From Caulobacter sp. (GTDB lineage Bacteria > Pseudomonadota > Alphaproteobacteria > Caulobacterales > Caulobacteraceae): a stretch of DNA of 57,376 nucleotides. Positions 17,615-25,876 of this stretch are shown here, piece after piece. Positions within the stretch are counted from its first letter, which is position 1; every line of letters starts with the position of its first letter. The stretch spans positions 1-57,376 of the forward strand of contig JAQGIK010000188.1 of the NCBI GenBank assembly GCA_028291265.1, written 5' to 3'. The translations under genes were made by a program, and so were the position numbers. The notes below the pieces were generated by a model. That model searched no databases and had not been told where the DNA came from. It worked only from the letters and a program-made list of their open reading frames with translations.

Positions 17615-20297
17615 TCACCTCGTCGGCGAGGCGTGGGCGGCGCCCCGGAAGATGGCGTTGAGGAAGAGGACGTCCATGCCCCGCTGGAAGCCCCGGGCGG
17701 TCGGGTCCTGGGTGAAGGCGATGACCTGGCCGCGGCCCAGCTCCTGGACCATGACCAGCGGCTTGTAGGCCAGCTGCTGGCGCGTCTCCTTCCACAGGTA
17801 GCCGGCGACCAGCACCTCGTCGGCCGACGCGAAGCGGGCGACGTTGACCCCCTGGTCGAGTCGCAGCGGGGTGTAGATCGAGCTGCCGCCGGCCAGGATG
17901 TTGACGGTCGGCGCGACGCCGGCCCCCAGCCAGTGGTCGCCGTCGACCTCGGCCCTGGCGACGACGCCGGGCGAGGAGGCCGGGCCTGAGTCGACCGGCC
18001 GAAGCGCCGCGTCGTAGGCCCTGGAGTCCTTGATCAGGGCGCCGGGGACGGCGGCCTTCTTGCCGTCGATGCCCTCGGCGGCCTTTTCGCCGTCGGGGGT
18101 GGCCATGATTTCCAGCCGGGCCGAGATCAGGTCGACCTCCGGATCGGCCAGCAGTTCGACCGCGCCGCCCAGCGCGATCAGCACCCCGCCGCGCCGCACC
18201 CAGTCCCTGATGGCCGCGATGCCGCCGGCTCCCAGGCGCGCGCGGTAGCCGCCCCCGTCGGGCAGGATCAGCACCTGGTAGCGGCCGAGGTCCGCCGCCC
18301 CCAGGCGGTCGGTGCGGATGACGCTGACCGGATAGTCGAAGCCGCGCTCGATCAGGTAGCGGGTGGCCCCGGCCGCGGGCGCATAGGTCGGCTGGTCCCA
18401 GGCCATGGCGATGCGCGGGGCGGCGAAGGCGGGGGAGAATTCCGAGCCGAAGCTGGGGCCCTGCGTCACCCAGCTGTCCTCGACCCCGACGGCGATGGCG
18501 CCGGTGCGGGCGGTCAGGGCGTCGAGGCGCTGGCGCAGGTCGGCGGGGTTGCCGGCCACGGGGATGACCAGCGATCCGGCGGCGTAGGCGCGGCCGCCGA
18601 CAGTGAAACCCTTCTCCGGCGAACGCACCCGCAGGTCCTGGCGCAGGGCGCCGGCCAGCAGGGCCATGGCCTGCGAGCCGGGCGGCACGACATAGGCGAC
18701 GGCGCGCTCGGCCCCGGCGACATAGCCCTTGCCGATCTCGTCGACGGCCAGCGGCCGGCCGGGCGGGACACCCTTGCAGCGCTCGGCCGGGGTGTTGAAC
18801 AGCGGCGGCAGGGCCCAGCCGGTGACGTCGTACATCTCGGGCGGCAGGCCCTTGGCCCGGCGGCGCTCCTGCTCGGCGACGAACTGCGGGGTCATCGAGA
18901 CGGAGCGGTCGAACAGCACCTGCACCAGCCGCCCGTGCGGCTGGCCGCCGTCGATGACGTAGGTCCCGGCCTCATAGCCCTTGCCGCAGGCCTTGAAGGC
19001 GGTGTCGGCCCGGCTGACCTCGATGCCCTGGCGGGCCAGCAGCTGGGCCAGGCGGTCGGCGGCCCCCGGATCGGCGGCGGTGCGCGGCAGGATCCAGGAG
19101 CCGGCGGCGCGGGCCTGGGCCATCGCCGAGACCTGGTAGCTGTAGAAGTCGTTCAGCAGCCGCTCGCGGTTGTCGGCCGCCGTCTGGATGGTCGACAGCG
19201 AGATCAGGAAATGGTGCCGGGTGGCGTCGGCCAGAGTCAGGATCTCGCCCGACGACTGGCGCACGGCCAGGCCGCGCACGCCGGCCTGCTCATAGGTCAT
19301 GGAGACGGCGCCGAAGTAGCTGGGCCAGTTGTCGCCGTAGCCCGGGTAGAAGGCGTCGTAGTTCTCGCGGGTGAAGTAGTCGACGCCCTCGCGGTCGAAG
19401 ACGGCGGCGTGGTTGCGGCCGAACAGGGCCCGGCTCCTGACCTGCGCCTCGGGCAGCAGGGGGTTCAGCGGGTCGGCCTCGGGCGGGAAGAAGAAGGTGG
19501 CGTTGGAGCCCATCTCATGGGCGTCGGCGACCACCTGCGGATACCACTGGCGCATCAGGGCGCTGTGGCCGCGGGTCTCCGGCTGGGTCTGGGCGAACCA
19601 GTCGCGGTTGAGGTCGAACAGGTAGTGGTTGAAGCGGCCCTGCGGCCACAGCTCGGCCCGCTCGGCGGAGGCGGCGTCGGTGTCGGGCTCCAGGCCGAAG
19701 GCGGCCTCGTAGCCGTTGATGAAGCGGTCGCGGCCGTCGGGGTTCTGGGTCGGGACCAGGATGACCACGGTCCGGTCCAGCCAGCCGGCCACGGCCGGAT
19801 CGCGCGAAGCCAGCAGATGGCGGGCCGTGGCCATGGCCGCCTCGGCCGGCGAGGTCTCGTTGCCATGGACGCTGTAGGCCAGCCAGACGATGGCCGGCTG
19901 GTCGGCCATGATGGCTTTTGCCCGGGCGGCGTCGGTGCGGCGCGGGTCGGCCAGCGCCCGGGCGTTGGCCTGGATGTCGTCCAGCCGGGCCATTGCGGGC
20001 CGAGGTGATCACCGCATAGGGCAGCACCCGGCCCTCCCAGGTGCGGCCGTAGTCGCCCATCCGCATGCGGTCGGGGGCCGCCTTGGCCAGGGTCTCGAAA
20101 TAGCGGCGCACATCGGCCGACAGGGTCAGCCGCTCGCCCAGCTCATGGCCGATGACGGTCTTCGGCTCGGGGATGGCGGCGTCATAGGACACGCCCGCGG
20201 TCCACACCGAACGCGGCTTCTCCTCGGGACGATTCTGGGCGGCAACCGGCAGGGCGACCGCCAGCGTGAGCGCCAGCGCGACGAAATAGCGAACCAT
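17615..20297 (-). pseudogene. M14-family zinc carboxypeptidase, frameshifted
   Basis: Secreted metallopeptidase of about 890 residues split by a frame change near 19990-20005. The first part (start 20297) has a signal peptide MVRYFVALALTLAVALPVAA and runs to ALPYAVITSARN-like sequence. Continuing that frame gives arginine/proline-rich nonsense. The second part begins in the other frame with MARLDDIQANARALADPR and continues for 792 residues. It holds the zinc motif SVHGNETSPAE (HxxE), NPDGRDR, the later DAHEMGSNATFFF, and the closing FQRGMDVLFLNAIF. The junction reads CGCAATGGCC, with no slippery run, so a 2-base loss or 1-base gain is likely. It may be a true mutation or an assembly error. 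It is co-directional with, and 56 bases downstream of, FG-GAP/RTX copy A. Confidence 0.8.
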
Positions 20298-20353
20298 GAA
20301 ACAGCATCCCCGAACTTGAGCGGCGCAATCTGCGCTACCGGCGAGGGCCGCGT

Positions 20354-22843
20354 CTAGAGCAGCCAGCCGCCATAGTCGGCGATGACGTCGCCGTTGATCT
20401 TGACCTGGTATTCGGCCACGCCGTTGCCGTCGATGTCGAGCCGCACGGTGGTGATGCCGCCCGCCAGGGTCAGGGTCATCTCGCCGGCGTGGTGGGTGAA
20501 GGCCGCGACCCTGGCGATGGTCCCGGCATAGGCGCCGGAGAAGTCCATGACGTCCCCTTCGGCCGTCGAGAAGTCGTAGATCTGGTCGGTCTCCAGCACC
20601 CCGCCGAAGGCATGCTCGACGCGGAAGATGTCGGCCCCGATGCCGCCCCGCAGCAGGTCGTTGCCGACCCCGCCGACGATGATGTCGTCGCCGTCGTTGC
20701 CGTTGATGGTGTCGACCCCGGCCAGGCCCGACAGGAGGTTGTTCCCGCCGTTGCCCTGCAGGTTGTTGGCGCCGCTGTTGCCGGTCCCGGCGGCGTCGGT
20801 CGCGGCCTGCAGTTCCAGGCCCTCGATCTCGGAGGCCAGGGTCCAGGTCAGGGTGGTGCGGACGATGTCGTAGCCTTCGCCGGCCAGCTCGAGGGTCTGG
20901 TCGCCGGCGTTGTCGACGATGTAGACGTCGTTGTCGGCCCCGCCCGACATGATGTCGGCGCCAAGGCCGCCGTCGAGGTAGTCGTTGCCGAGGCCGCCGT
21001 TCAGCGTGTCGATGTCCGCCTGGCCGTCCATGCGGTCATTCCCCAGCCCGCCGTTCAGGAGGTCGGCCCCCGTGCCGCCATAGAGCTTGTCCGCCCCGTC
21101 GCCGCCGCTCAGTTCGTCGGCTCCGGCATCGCCGAACAGCGTATCGCCGCCAAGCCCGCCGATCAGGTCGTCGGCCCCGTCGCCGCCGTTCAGCAGGTCG
21201 TTGCCGTCGCCGCCGTCGAGGATGTCGTCGCCGGCCAGGCCGTTCAGGGTGTCCTTGCCGCCGCCGCCGGACAGGTTGTCGGCCCCCAGCCCGCCGCTGG
21301 CGCTTTCGTCGCCCATGCCGCCCGTGAAGTTCACCGGCGTCGGCGCCACGCCGTAGATGACGATGGCGGCGCCGGCGTTGACGGTTTCGCCGACCAAAAA
21401 CTCGCCACCGACGATCAGGTCGCCGACACCGTCATGGTTGAGGTCTCCCGCCGAGGCGACGATGCCGCCGAAGCGCTGGAAGCCGCCGGCGCCGGGATAG
21501 ATGTTCATCCCGTCGGCGTCGGTCATGCCGTTGACGTCCAGCGTCGCACCGAAGGTGGCCCGCCCGAAGATCACATAGGCGGCGCCGGCGCCGTAGCCGT
21601 ATTGGTCGTCGCGGCGGGCTCCGACCACGATGTCGTCGAAACCGTCGCTGTTGAAATCCCCGAGTCCCGCGACGGACCAGCCGAGGTTGTCCTCGTCGCT
21701 GCGGCCGACGATCTTGACGCCGGTCGTGGCGTCCAGGCTGGCCAGGCTGGTCAGGGCCGCGAAGCCGCCCGCCCGGCCGAAGACGATATAGGCCGCGCCC
21801 TGGTTGCTGCGACCGAGGGCGTCGTTGCTGGGCGCGCCGATGATCAGGTCGTCCAGGCCGTCGCCATTGACGTCGCCCGCCGAGTCCACCGACAGGCCGG
21901 CCGCGTCCAGGAAGGCCTCTCCGGTGAGGACGAAGCCGTTCGAACCGTCCAGGTCGTCGACGGTCAGGGTGGCGGCGAACGGACCGTCGGCCGCCCGCTT
22001 GCCGAAGACCACCACCGCCGAGCCCTGGGCGTAGAAAGTCTGGCCGGACCGGGCGCCGATGATGAGGTCGCCGACCCCGTCGCCGTTCATGTCGCCGGCC
22101 GAGGCGACCGACTGGCCGAGGCGGAAGTTTTCGGCGGCGCCCGAAATCCGGAATCCATTGGTCCCGTCCAGCGAGGTGACATCGAAGGCGGCGCTGAAAG
22201 GACCGGCCCCCGGCCTGCCGAAGATCACGTAGGTCGGCCCGGTGTTCTGGATCGTGCCGCCAGGGCCGGAGGTGTCGCCGTAGCGGGAGGTGACGGCGAA
22301 GTCGTCGATGCCGTCGCCGTTGACGTCGCCGACCGCGCCATTGATGAAGCCCAGCTGGTCGCCATGCCCCACGCCATCGATCCGGAAACCGTTGGCGCCG
22401 TTGACGCTGGCCAGCGGCAGGTCGCTGAAGGCGCCGGCGTGGCCATAGAGGATGTAGGCCGTCCCCGTCTGATAGTTGCCGGCCAGGGCGCCGATCAGGA
22501 TGTCGTCGAACCCGTCGCCGTTGATGTCGCCGATGCCGGAGATGTTCTCGCCGGACCGCTCCGAGTTGAAGCCGCCGGTCAGCCGGACCCCATTGGTCCC
22601 GTTCACCGTCGACAGGTTGAAGATCGCCGGGAAGCCGGCGGCCGAGCCGAACAGCAGATAGGTCACGCCGGCGGAGTTGTTCGTGAACGGCGCCCCGACC
22701 AGCAGGTCCTGGTAGCCGTCGCCGTTGACGTCCCCGGCTGCGGCCACGCCGTGGCCGGTGTAGCTGTTCTGGTGGGCGCCATTGATGCGAAAGCCGTTCG
22801 CGCCGTTCAGCAGGCCGGGTTGGAAGGTCGCGGGCAGGGGCAT
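20354..22843 (-). CDS. FG-GAP propeller / RTX secreted calcium-binding protein (copy A)
   Basis: An 829-residue secreted protein with no N-terminal signal peptide. Seven FG-GAP (integrin-alpha-like) units fill about 1-500, each ending in a DxNGDGxxDLxxG calcium loop and a YxxFG strand, enough for one seven-bladed propeller. RTX nonapeptides (GGxGxDxLx) fill about 504-636 and again near 711-741. Between them is [20 protein letters not shown], the serralysin-type linker. The last 80 residues ([16 protein letters not shown] to [13 protein letters not shown]) look like a type I secretion tail. Role inferred: adhesion or surface/extracellular calcium-dependent binding. It is divergent from a regulator gene and followed by the M14 peptidase. 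Confidence 0.85.
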   Translation of the reverse strand: MPLPATFQPGLLNGANGFRINGAHQNSYTGHGVAAAGDVNGDGYQDLLVGAPFTNNSAGVTYLLFGSAAGFPAIFNLSTVNGTNGVRLTGGFNSERSGENISGIGDINGDGFDDILIGALAGNYQTGTAYILYGHAGAFSDLPLASVNGANGFRIDGVGHGDQLGFINGAVGDVNGDGIDDFAVTSRYGDTSGPGGTIQNTGPTYVIFGRPGAGPFSAAFDVTSLDGTNGFRISGAAENFRLGQSVASAGDMNGDGVGDLIIGARSGQTFYAQGSAVVVFGKRAADGPFAATLTVDDLDGSNGFVLTGEAFLDAAGLSVDSAGDVNGDGLDDLIIGAPSNDALGRSNQGAAYIVFGRAGGFAALTSLASLDATTGVKIVGRSDEDNLGWSVAGLGDFNSDGFDDIVVGARRDDQYGYGAGAAYVIFGRATFGATLDVNGMTDADGMNIYPGAGGFQRFGGIVASAGDLNHDGVGDLIVGGEFLVGETVNAGAAIVIYGVAPTPVNFTGGMGDESASGGLGADNLSGGGGKDTLNGLAGDDILDGGDGNDLLNGGDGADDLIGGLGGDTLFGDAGADELSGGDGADKLYGGTGADLLNGGLGNDRMDGQADIDTLNGGLGNDYLDGGLGADIMSGGADNDVYIVDNAGDQTLELAGEGYDIVRTTLTWTLASEIEGLELQAATDAAGTGNSGANNLQGNGGNNLLSGLAGVDTINGNDGDDIIVGGVGNDLLRGGIGADIFRVEHAFGGVLETDQIYDFSTAEGDVMDFSGAYAGTIARVAAFTHHAGEMTLTLAGGITTVRLDIDGNGVAEYQVKINGDVIADYGGWLL

Positions 22844-22900
22844 GGTCGGATTCCGGAGAGGGCAGCGCCCATCACCGCATCTGCCGCCTTGCTCGCACAG

Positions 22901-22920
22901 TGTACGAATCGAACTGCATT
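22901..22920 (-). promoter_or_regulatory. Shared 20-bp motif, copy-A side
   Basis: TGTACGAATCGAACTGCATT, 58-77 bases before the ATG of FG-GAP/RTX copy A. It recurs with two mismatches at 23062-23081 in front of the divergent regulator. Candidate operator of that regulator. Confidence 0.5.
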
Positions 22921-23061
22921 CGACGCCGCCGAAAAACCACCTAAGGCGGCTCTTGCGCCCGGCTTCGCGGTGAGGTGGGGCTCGGGTCCCCGAAGCGGGT
23001 GATGAATCGCCGAAAACCGAACGATGTTCCGGCGGCACACCTTTTCTCTCGTCTTTTCAAC

Positions 23062-23081
23062 TGTATTAATCGAACTGCATT
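23062..23081 (+). promoter_or_regulatory. Shared 20-bp motif, regulator-A side
   Basis: TGTATTAATCGAACTGCATT, ending 21 bases before the regulator ATG. It matches 22901-22920 in 18 of 20 bases in the same orientation. The ACTGTAxTA core also occurs before regulators B (24972) and C (28349). Confidence 0.5.
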
Positions 23082-23102
23082 TTGCCGGGGGGGCGAAGCA
23101 CC

Positions 23103-24017
23103 ATGCTTGACGCCCGATGGCTGGGCAGCGCCGACGCGGCCGCGACCGCGTCGCTGGACCCGGCGGTTCACGCGGCCGTCGCCGAACATCCGCACTTTCG
23201 CGCGCTGATGCGGCCCTGGGTCGAGACCTGGAAGGTCGGCGAGCACGACGGCGCCGTCCTGGCCCGGACGCTGCGCGACACCGGCCGGTTCTTCATCGGC
23301 CTGTGGGCCCTGTACCTGCACGCCACGCCGGGTGGGCTGACCCGGGGACGACTGGCCGAGGCGCTGACCGACAGCGGCATGTCTGGGCCGGGCCGGGTGG
23401 CCTCGGTGCTGCTGTTCATGCGCTTCATCCGCTACGTCGAGCCGGCCCCGGAGGGCGTCGACCGGCGGATCCAGCGCTACCTGCCGACGGCGCGCATGCT
23501 GCAGGCCTTCCGGGCCCGCTTCCGCCGCGACCTTGAGACCTTCTGGCCGGCCGATCCGGTCCTGTTGCGCGTCGTTCCGGCCCTCGATCGGGACGACGTC
23601 CTGAACGCCTATCTGGCGGCCATGGGCGAGGTCACCCGCGTGGCCATGGGCCGCTACCAGGCCGGGGAGACCTCGATGGAAGTCATCTCCCACCGCTACG
23701 GCGGCATGGCCCTGCTGGCCGAGATCCTGCTGTCGGCCCCGGAGGAGGCGGTCTTTCCGCCGACCGGCCTGCTGAACGCCAACCTCGCCGACCTGGCCCG
23801 GCGCTGCGACATTTCCCGGGCCCAGGTCCGGGGTGTCCTGGCGGCCGCCGAGAAGGCCGGCTTTCTCGAGCTGCTGCCCGGCAATCGCTGTCGCCTGAGG
23901 CCGTTGCTCGGCGAGCACCTGAACATGCTGCTGGCCGGATCGTTGGTGGTTTCGGCCTATGCCGCCCACCGCGCCGCCGAATGCCTCGACCAGCCGGAAG
24001 CGGCCCGCAGCGCCTGA
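23103..24017 (+). CDS. Putative double winged-helix regulator, paralogue A
   Basis: A 304-residue cytoplasmic protein not matching a family I can name. Two winged-helix-like units are visible. One follows ATPGGLTRGRLAEALTDSGM (about 80-130), with the wing ending in the basic IQRYLPTARM. A C-terminal one is NLADLARRCDISRAQVRGVL (about 222-241) with AAAEKAGFLELLPG. The helical segment between them resembles its two paralogues at 24995 and 28403. It is divergent from FG-GAP/RTX copy A (259-base shared promoter region with a repeated motif), so it is proposed to control that gene. It is the most divergent of the three paralogues. Confidence 0.6.
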   Translation: MLDARWLGSADAAATASLDPAVHAAVAEHPHFRALMRPWVETWKVGEHDGAVLARTLRDTGRFFIGLWALYLHATPGGLTRGRLAEALTDSGMSGPGRVASVLLFMRFIRYVEPAPEGVDRRIQRYLPTARMLQAFRARFRRDLETFWPADPVLLRVVPALDRDDVLNAYLAAMGEVTRVAMGRYQAGETSMEVISHRYGGMALLAEILLSAPEEAVFPPTGLLNANLADLARRCDISRAQVRGVLAAAEKAGFLELLPGNRCRLRPLLGEHLNMLLAGSLVVSAYAAHRAAECLDQPEAARSA

Positions 24018-24075
24018 CCCGATTCAAGGTTACTTGCGAATGCGTTGCATCGTCGCCAACTATCGGCTAGAGAAC

Positions 24076-24088
24076 GCGAATTGTTCGC
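24076..24088. promoter_or_regulatory. Palindrome GCGAA-N3-TTCGC upstream of bfd
   Basis: GCGAATTGTTCGC, 23 bases before the preferred bfd start. The same palindrome lies upstream of bfr. Candidate operator of an iron-responsive regulator. Confidence 0.55.
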
Positions 24089-24110
24089 AATCGAGTCCGG
24101 GTATCCCACC

Positions 24111-24296
24111 TTGTACGTCTGCAACTGCAACGGCATCCGTGAACGCGACGTCCGCCACGCCATCGCGTGCGGCGCCTCGCGACCTGCCGAGGTGTTCAAG
24201 AGCCAGGGCTGCCAGGCCCAGTGCGCCAAGTGCGTCTGCGAGATGCGCCAGATGATCGACGAGAGCCGCGAAGCGCTGCGTTACGCGGCCGAATAG
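24111..24296 (+). CDS. bfd: Bacterioferritin-associated ferredoxin (Bfd-like)
   Basis: BFD-type [2Fe-2S] protein, 61 residues from the TTG at 24111 (MYVCNCNGIRERDV). Ligand cysteines are Cys4, Cys6, Cys38 and Cys41, matching Bfd. Its role is to donate electrons to bacterioferritin haem so that stored iron is released. An in-frame ATG at 24045 would add 22 residues, but that stretch contains the GCGAA-N3-TTCGC palindrome and has poor codon use, so the shorter form is preferred. bfr follows 152 bases later. Confidence 0.85.
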   Translation: MYVCNCNGIRERDVRHAIACGASRPAEVFKSQGCQAQCAKCVCEMRQMIDESREALRYAAE

Positions 24297-24365
24297 CGCC
24301 TCTTCAGACGCATTCTCAGGCGGTTACTGTCGTCGCGAGGCATTCGCGAAGATTTGTCTGAGAGC

Positions 24366-24378
24366 GCGAAACGTTCGC
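24366..24378. promoter_or_regulatory. Palindrome GCGAA-N3-TTCGC upstream of bfr
   Basis: GCGAAACGTTCGC, 70 bases before the bfr ATG, with identical half-sites to the one before bfd. A further TTCGCGAA lies at about 24343-24350. This suggests both iron-storage genes answer to one regulator. Confidence 0.55.
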
Positions 24379-24448
24379 ACAGATAACGGTTGCGGCGGAA
24401 CCCGAAGCGGGTTCATGAGCTCTTCATTGAACCTTGGGGAGCACCGCC

Positions 24449-24940
24449 ATGAAGGGCGATCCGGCCATCATCCGCATTCTGAACGCGGTCCTGACCAACG
24501 AGCTCACGGCCGTGAACCAGTACTTCCTGCATGCGCGGATGTACCAGCACTGGGGCCTCAGCAACCTCGGCCAGATCACCTACGACGAGTCGATCGGCGA
24601 GATGAAGCACGCCGACAAGCTGATAAAGCGCATCCTCTTCCTCGACGGCCTGCCCAACCTGCAGGACCTGCACAAGCTGAAGATCGGCGAGACCGTGCCC
24701 GAGGGCCTGGCCGCCGACCTGGCCGTCGAGAAGGGCGGCCGCGAGACACTGATTCCCGGCGTGAAGGCCTGCGAAGAGGCGCTGGACTACGTGTCCCGCG
24801 AACTGCTGGTCGAAATCCTCAGCGACACCGAGGACCACATCGACTTCCTCGAGACCCAGCTCGATCTGGTCCGCCAGCTCGGCGAGCAGAACTACCTGCA
24901 GAGCGCCATGGGCGAGATGCAGGGCGAAGGCGGCCACTAG
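24449..24940 (+). CDS. bfr: Bacterioferritin
   Basis: Haem-containing ferritin, 163 residues from the ATG at 24449, with GGGGAG seven bases upstream. Ferroxidase ligands are in their standard places: Glu18, Glu51 and His54, a Glu near 94, and the TEDHIDFLE motif with Glu127/His130. Met52 is the interchain haem ligand. It assembles into a 24-subunit cage that stores iron and detoxifies ferrous iron. Paired with bfd and sharing an upstream palindrome, it is probably controlled by iron status. Confidence 0.96.
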   Translation: MKGDPAIIRILNAVLTNELTAVNQYFLHARMYQHWGLSNLGQITYDESIGEMKHADKLIKRILFLDGLPNLQDLHKLKIGETVPEGLAADLAVEKGGRETLIPGVKACEEALDYVSRELLVEILSDTEDHIDFLETQLDLVRQLGEQNYLQSAMGEMQGEGGH

Positions 24941-24971
24941 GCCTTCATTCACCTGGCGCGCCGGCGTCCTG

Positions 24972-24980
24972 ACTGTACTA
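24972..24980 (+). promoter_or_regulatory. ACTGTACTA motif before regulator B
   Basis: ACTGTACTA lies 23 bases before the ATG of paralogue B. It matches the motif before paralogues A and C. Confidence 0.4.
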
Positions 24981-24994
24981 GAGTCCTGCTCGAT

Positions 24995-25876
24995 ATGGGG
25001 GCAGTGGTATTGGTCGAGACGGCGGCGGACAGGGCCACCTGGATGGCGGGCGAGGGGCTGGGGTCAGTCGCCGGCCGGCCCGGCTACAGGGCGGCGGTCC
25101 GTCGCCACTTCCAGGCCTGGTTGGCCCCGCAGTCGGAATCGGCGGTCAGCCGCAGCCTGCGCCACCTCAGCCACTACGTCAGCGCCATCTGGGTCTTCTA
25201 TCTCGACGCCACCCCCGGCGGCCTGACCTTCAGCCGCCTCAGCGAACTCCTCGACCGGTCGGGCGTCACCTCGGCGCGGCGGGCGCGGCCGCTGCTGATC
25301 TACCTGCAGTTCATCGGCTACATCGAGCCGGCTCCGACCAACGACGCCCGCGTCAAACGCTGGCGGCCGACCGACCGCATGGCCCAGGCCTTCCGCCGCC
25401 GCATGGCCGAGGACTTCGCCGGCATGCGCGCCATCGACCCCGACATCGAAGCCCTGGCCGCCCGCTTCGACCAAGATGCCGTCTTCGCCGCCTTCATGCG
25501 GGCCATGGGCGCGCTGACACTGGCCCTGCTGGCCCGGCATCAGCCCGAGGACGATGACCTCGATCTCTTCTCACAGCGCACCGCCGGCATGGCCCTGATG
25601 GCCGAGTTGCTGTTCTGCGGCGAGCCGGACGGTCCATTCCCGCCGGTCGGCCCGATCCGCTACAGCATCGCGGGCCTGGCCCGCCGCAACAAGGTCTCGC
25701 GCATGCATGTCCGCCGCCTGCTGGCCGAGGCCGAAAAGACCGGCTTCCTGACCCAGAGCGGCGAGGGCGAGGCGGTGCTGCACCCGGTGCTCGGCCAGAA
25801 GGCCGAGACCCTCTTCGTCATCACGGTCTGGTCCTACAACTACTGCGCCCGCGCCGCCCTCGAGGAGGCCGCCTAG
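24995..25876 (+). CDS. Putative double winged-helix regulator, paralogue B
   Basis: A 293-residue protein, clearly paralogous to the one at 28403 (shared SRSLRHL, TFSRLSELLDR, FIGYIEP, VKRWRPT). Winged-helix-like unit 1 spans about 77-127, with recognition helix near SGVTSARRARPLLIYLQF and basic wing RVKRWRPT. Unit 2 spans about 221-270, with IAGLARRNKVSRMHVRRLLA and the FLTQSGEGEA wing. No signal peptide or membrane span. The TAG stop shares CTAG with the stop of the convergent FG-GAP/RTX copy B, so the two genes overlap by four bases. Proposed local DNA-binding regulator; ligand unknown. Confidence 0.6.
   Translation: MGAVVLVETAADRATWMAGEGLGSVAGRPGYRAAVRRHFQAWLAPQSESAVSRSLRHLSHYVSAIWVFYLDATPGGLTFSRLSELLDRSGVTSARRARPLLIYLQFIGYIEPAPTNDARVKRWRPTDRMAQAFRRRMAEDFAGMRAIDPDIEALAARFDQDAVFAAFMRAMGALTLALLARHQPEDDDLDLFSQRTAGMALMAELLFCGEPDGPFPPVGPIRYSIAGLARRNKVSRMHVRRLLAEAEKTGFLTQSGEGEAVLHPVLGQKAETLFVITVWSYNYCARAALEEAA

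Noticed and set aside
19990..20005. Programmed ribosomal frameshift in the M14 peptidase.
   Set aside because: The junction CGCAATGGCC has no slippery heptamer or obvious stimulatory structure; mutation or sequence error is simpler.
24045..24110. Longer N-terminus for Bfd from the ATG at 24045.
   Set aside because: The extension covers the GCGAA-N3-TTCGC palindrome and does not resemble Bfd proteins, which start at the MYVCxCN motif.
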